The notes below the pieces were generated by a model that searched no databases, was not told where the DNA came from, and saw only the letters and a program-made list of their open reading frames with translations. From Lactobacillales bacterium (lineage in GTDB: Bacteria; Bacillota; Bacilli; Lactobacillales; Streptococcaceae), in contig JAIRNX010000123.1 in NCBI GenBank assembly GCA_031257815.1, forward strand, positions 1-8,457: 8,457 bases of DNA. The letters are read 5' to 3'. Position numbers and translations under genes: made by a program. Positions 5,920 to 8,457 of the stretch are shown piece by piece (the stretch's first letter is position 1; each line of letters begins with the position of its first letter).

Positions 5920-6796
5920 ACGAGATTTGCGAGATATAGCATCTTTAAGTAGGACGCGAGAAATAATTAAAAAGTATAATCTTCATTTAAAAAAAAGTTT
6001 GGGACAAAATTTTCTAACTGATGCAAATATTTTACAAAAAATCGTAAAAGTAGCTAAACTAGATCAAGCAACGAATGTTTTAGAAATTGGTTCGGGAATT
6101 GGAACTCTAACAGAGTATTTAGCACGTACAGCACATCAAATTCTTACTTTTGAGATTGACCAGCAGATGTTTGCTGTTTTAACGGAAACATTAAACTTAT
6201 ATCCAAATGTAACAGTGGTTAATCAAGATATTTTAAAAGCTGATTTGAAACAGGAAACTACAAAAGCTTTTACGAATCATTTACCATTAAAAGTTGTCGC
6301 AAACTTGCCGTATTATGTGACAACGCCGATTCTTATGCATTTAATTAAAAGTGAGCTAAAGATTGAGCAAATAGTGGTTATGATCCAAAAAGAAGTAGCC
6401 GAGCGCATTTCAGCAAGACCTGGCAGTAAAGCATATGGTTCACTGTCGATTATTGTTCAGTACTTTATGGAAGCGTATGTTGCCTTTACTGTTCCCAAAA
6501 CCGCTTTTATTCCGCAGCCAAAGGTGGATTCGGCGGTTCTTTCTTTGGTAAAACGCCAGGTACCAGCTGTTTTGCTAACTGATGAAAAAGCGTTTTTTCG
6601 CCTGATAAAAGCAGCTTTTGCAATGCGAAGAAAAACTCTTTGGAATAATTTAGTGCATGCATATGGCAAGGATCAAAAAACGCAAGACAAGTTGTTAAAA
6701 GCTTTAGAAAGCTCAAAAATTGATTCCAAAAGACGAGCTGAGGCATTAACGATTCAAGAATTCGCAGCTTTAAGCAATGCGATGGTGGGTGGCTGA
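5912..6796 (+). CDS. rsmA: 16S rRNA dimethyladenosine transferase RsmA (KsgA)
   Basis: Transfers four methyl groups from S-adenosylmethionine to the two adjacent adenosines in the 3'-terminal helix (A1518 and A1519, E. coli numbering) of 16S rRNA, a late checkpoint of 30S assembly; loss gives kasugamycin resistance. The 294-residue protein is full length. Motifs: SLGQNFL (29-35), SAM-binding EIGSGIG (58-64), acidic E81 of motif II, catalytic NLPY (131-134) and FIPQPKVDS (199-207), followed by the C-terminal RNA-binding region with AFAMRRKTL (235-243). The start at 5912 follows AGAGGG (5898-5903) with 8-bp spacing and gives the usual MIERDLRDIAS N-terminus. That ribosome-binding site lies inside the rnmV remnant, which may explain why the last bases of the remnant were kept. 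Confidence 0.95.
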   Translation: MIERDLRDIASLSRTREIIKKYNLHLKKSLGQNFLTDANILQKIVKVAKLDQATNVLEIGSGIGTLTEYLARTAHQILTFEIDQQMFAVLTETLNLYPNVTVVNQDILKADLKQETTKAFTNHLPLKVVANLPYYVTTPILMHLIKSELKIEQIVVMIQKEVAERISARPGSKAYGSLSIIVQYFMEAYVAFTVPKTAFIPQPKVDSAVLSLVKRQVPAVLLTDEKAFFRLIKAAFAMRRKTLWNNLVHAYGKDQKTQDKLLKALESSKIDSKRRAEALTIQEFAALSNAMVGG

Positions 6797-6812
6797 TTAA
6801 GTTAGTTCTAAG
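6796..6812 (+). promoter_or_regulatory. CiaR-box-like direct repeat ahead of the response regulator
   Basis: ATTAAG (6796-6801), five bases, then TCTAAG (6807-6812). Streptococcal CiaR binds NTTAAG-N5-WTTAAG, so this differs from that consensus at one base of the second half-site. It fills the 31-bp gap between rsmA and the regulator gene and overlaps the probable ribosome-binding site AAGGAAG (6810-6816). No -10 box is placed to use it for a transcript covering the whole gene. Confidence 0.35.
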
Positions 6813-6827
6813 GAAGTGCTTTCTTTT

Positions 6828-7511
6828 ATGATAAAAGTGTTACTGATTGAAGATGATAAAAAGTTATCTGCGAGTATTGTTGAGTACTTAAAAGATTTTG
6901 CGCTGACTCCTATTTTTGATGGTGAGGAAGGTGTTTTTGAAGCATTGAATGTGGTCTATGATGCTATTATTTTAGACTGGATGTTGCCCAATAAATCAGG
7001 AATTGAAATTTTAGAAAGAGTACGTAAACAGCAAGTGACAACCCCCATTTTGATGTTAACAGCCAAAGATGGTATTGAAGATAAAATGCAAGGTTTTGAT
7101 TTTGGTGCAGATGACTATTTAACAAAGCCATTTTATCTAGAAGAATTAGCAATGCGTTTGAAAATTCTTTTAAAACGTAGTGGACGTATGTTAGATGAAT
7201 ATTCTTTAGTTTATAAAGATCTTGTGATCAATTTAAAAAAGCAGGCGGTCATTTTTCAAGATAAGATGCTTGATATTCAAGGAAAAGAATTGGAATTATT
7301 GATTTATCTGGTGCAAAATCAAGGTACGATTTTACCAAAAGAGCAGATTTTTGACCGCATTTGGGGTTTTGAATCGGAAACAGTTTTAAGTGTTGTGGAA
7401 GTGTATATGAGTAAACTGCGTAAAAAATTAAAAGCTATTGGAATTGATAAAGAACTACAAACAATTCGCAATGTGGGATATTTGCTTAAAAAATATAAGG
7501 TAGATAAATAA
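6828..7511 (+). CDS. OmpR/PhoB-family response regulator, CiaR-like
   Basis: A 227-residue transcription regulator activated by phosphorylation from its partner kinase, encoded next door. Receiver domain (1-115): acidic pair D9-D10 (E8 adjacent), phosphoacceptor D50 in LDWMLP, T78 in LTAK, and K100-P101. Winged-helix DNA-binding domain (about 125-225): LGKE-like QGKELELLIYL, then PKEQIFDRIWGFESET, then VVEVYMSKLRKKL and TIRNVGYLL. From memory, ADDYLTKPFYLEEL, ILPKEQIFDRIWGF and SVVEVYMSK closely resemble streptococcal CiaR. CiaRH controls cell-envelope stress, competence and beta-lactam tolerance in streptococci; the role here is inferred. The start is ATG 6828, the conserved MIKVLLIEDD. The earlier in-frame GTG 6816 lies on the ribosome-binding site. 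The gene follows rsmA by 31 bp and is separated from the kinase by 12 bp, so co-transcription is likely. Confidence 0.87.
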   Translation: MIKVLLIEDDKKLSASIVEYLKDFALTPIFDGEEGVFEALNVVYDAIILDWMLPNKSGIEILERVRKQQVTTPILMLTAKDGIEDKMQGFDFGADDYLTKPFYLEELAMRLKILLKRSGRMLDEYSLVYKDLVINLKKQAVIFQDKMLDIQGKELELLIYLVQNQGTILPKEQIFDRIWGFESETVLSVVEVYMSKLRKKLKAIGIDKELQTIRNVGYLLKKYKVDK

Positions 7512-7523
7512 AGAGGATAAAAA

Positions 7524-8457
7524 ATGCTAGATGAGTTAAGCAAAAAACAAAAGATGCACTTTTTTATTCAACAAATCATTGCATTCGCTGGCATTTTTTC
7601 GTTACTTACTTTTATAGTTTTAAATGTTTTAAAGCAGACAGCTTATCTTGAAGTGGATAAAAGAATTGAAAGTATTTCCCAAAATCCTAAACCGTTTTTA
7701 AATAATTCAAAATTTGAAAAATTTAAAAATTGGTTTTCATCAAGTGATGAAAAAGCAGATCGTAGTGTTGAAGATTTTTCGACAAATATTATTTTTTGGA
7801 CAGATAAAACTCCAGTTATGCTAGTTAAAGATGATATTCAGGTTGAAGCTGTTTTTAAAAAAGTAAAACTAAAGGATTTAGAACATAAGAAAATAGCCCA
7901 GTTAGCGACTGATTCTGAGGGCGCAAAATTATATTTTCGTTATTTATTGGTGCCTGTTCGCATTGATTCTGATTCGTCTATTTGTTATATGCTAGTTTTT
8001 TCAAATGTTAATCAAATTCGTCAATCTATTGAACATTCGATCAATATTGTTATTTGGTGTATGTTGATTTTTTGGCTTATTTCAATTGGTGTAAGTTTTT
8101 TGCTTTCGCATTTGTTTACACGCCCTATTTTAAAATCATGGAAAAAACAACAGGAGTTTGTGGAAAATGCTAGTCATGAACTGCGCACGCCATTATCTGT
8201 AGTGCATAATAAATTAGAATTATTATTCACTCAACCTGAAGGGAAAATCATCGATCACTCAAAAGAAATTGGGGATGCTTTATCAGAAATTAGACGTTTG
8301 TGTCAGTTGACCACCGATTTATTAGCATTGGCTCGTTCAGATATTCAAGTTATAGAGGTTCAAAAAGAGGCTATTAAGATTAAAGAATTGGTAGAAAATT
8401 TAGTTGGCAATTATCAGTTATTGGGTGAAACGCAAGGTAAAGCAGTAACGTTAGAAG
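7524..8457 (+). CDS. Sensor histidine kinase, CiaH-like (incomplete, runs off window)
   Basis: The frame is open from ATG 7524 to the window edge, giving 311 visible residues. The start is preceded by AAGAGGA (7511-7517) with 6-bp spacing. Transmembrane helix 1 is at about 12-36, an extracytoplasmic sensing domain at about 37-170, and helix 2 at about 173-196. The dimerisation/phosphoacceptor domain follows, with the H-box ENASHELRTPL and phosphorylatable H218. The ATP-binding domain with its N, G1 and G2 boxes lies beyond the window. Only about 12 residues separate helix 2 from the H-box region, so there is no HAMP domain, as in CiaH-type kinases. It presumably phosphorylates D50 of the adjacent regulator. 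The extracytoplasmic domain is lysine-rich and has no motif I recognise, so the signal is unknown. Confidence 0.88.
   Translation, partial: MLDELSKKQKMHFFIQQIIAFAGIFSLLTFIVLNVLKQTAYLEVDKRIESISQNPKPFLNNSKFEKFKNWFSSSDEKADRSVEDFSTNIIFWTDKTPVMLVKDDIQVEAVFKKVKLKDLEHKKIAQLATDSEGAKLYFRYLLVPVRIDSDSSICYMLVFSNVNQIRQSIEHSINIVIWCMLIFWLISIGVSFLLSHLFTRPILKSWKKQQEFVENASHELRTPLSVVHNKLELLFTQPEGKIIDHSKEIGDALSEIRRLCQLTTDLLALARSDIQVIEVQKEAIKIKELVENLVGNYQLLGETQGKAVTLE

Noticed and set aside
6816..6827. GTG 6816 as start of the response regulator
   Set aside because: It lies at the end of the only Shine-Dalgarno (AAGGAAG) and would add four residues before the conserved MIKVLLIEDD.

Overview
The window looks like chromosome of an AT-rich, low-GC Gram-positive bacterium of the order Lactobacillales. 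An Enterococcaceae-like host is my best guess, because the RqcH, TatD, RsmA and CiaR-like proteins all read like lactic-acid-bacterial versions; species is not determinable from this sequence alone. All genes lie on the + strand.

Layout. Positions 1-193 hold a set of three small hairpins (copy 1 of a structured intergenic repeat) and a short leader. rqcH (194-1882) encodes the ribosome quality-control factor that adds alanine tails to stalled nascent chains. Positions 1883-2245 are a gene-free stretch with two more copies of the hairpin repeat, a promoter overlapped by a 10-bp inverted repeat, and a second copy of the leader found before rqcH. A two-gene transporter cassette follows: a 705-residue DUF1430-type (bacteriocin-associated) FtsX-like permease (2246-4363) overlapping by 4 bp a MacB/LolD-type ATPase (4360-4995). 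No bacteriocin precursor is visible. After a 54-bp gap comes a housekeeping run: tatD (5050-5826), a nearly erased, frameshifted remnant of rnmV (RNase M5; 5823-5919) and rsmA/ksgA (5912-6796). A CiaR-like response regulator (6828-7511) and the start of its CiaH-like sensor kinase (7524 to the window end, incomplete) close the window.

How the parts fit. The tatD-rnmV-rsmA order is the classic Firmicutes arrangement, normally preceded by metG. Here the transporter cassette occupies the metG side and is bracketed by a 13-bp direct repeat, and rnmV has been reduced to about its first 25 codons. tatD to the kinase is tightly packed and probably one transcription unit. A CiaR-box-like direct repeat lies in the only real gap before the regulator.

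The most unusual signal is the hairpin repeat. Two copies keep the same three-stem layout while at least four base pairs have changed on both sides (three in stem A, one in stem C), which suggests that the fold, not the sequence, is maintained.
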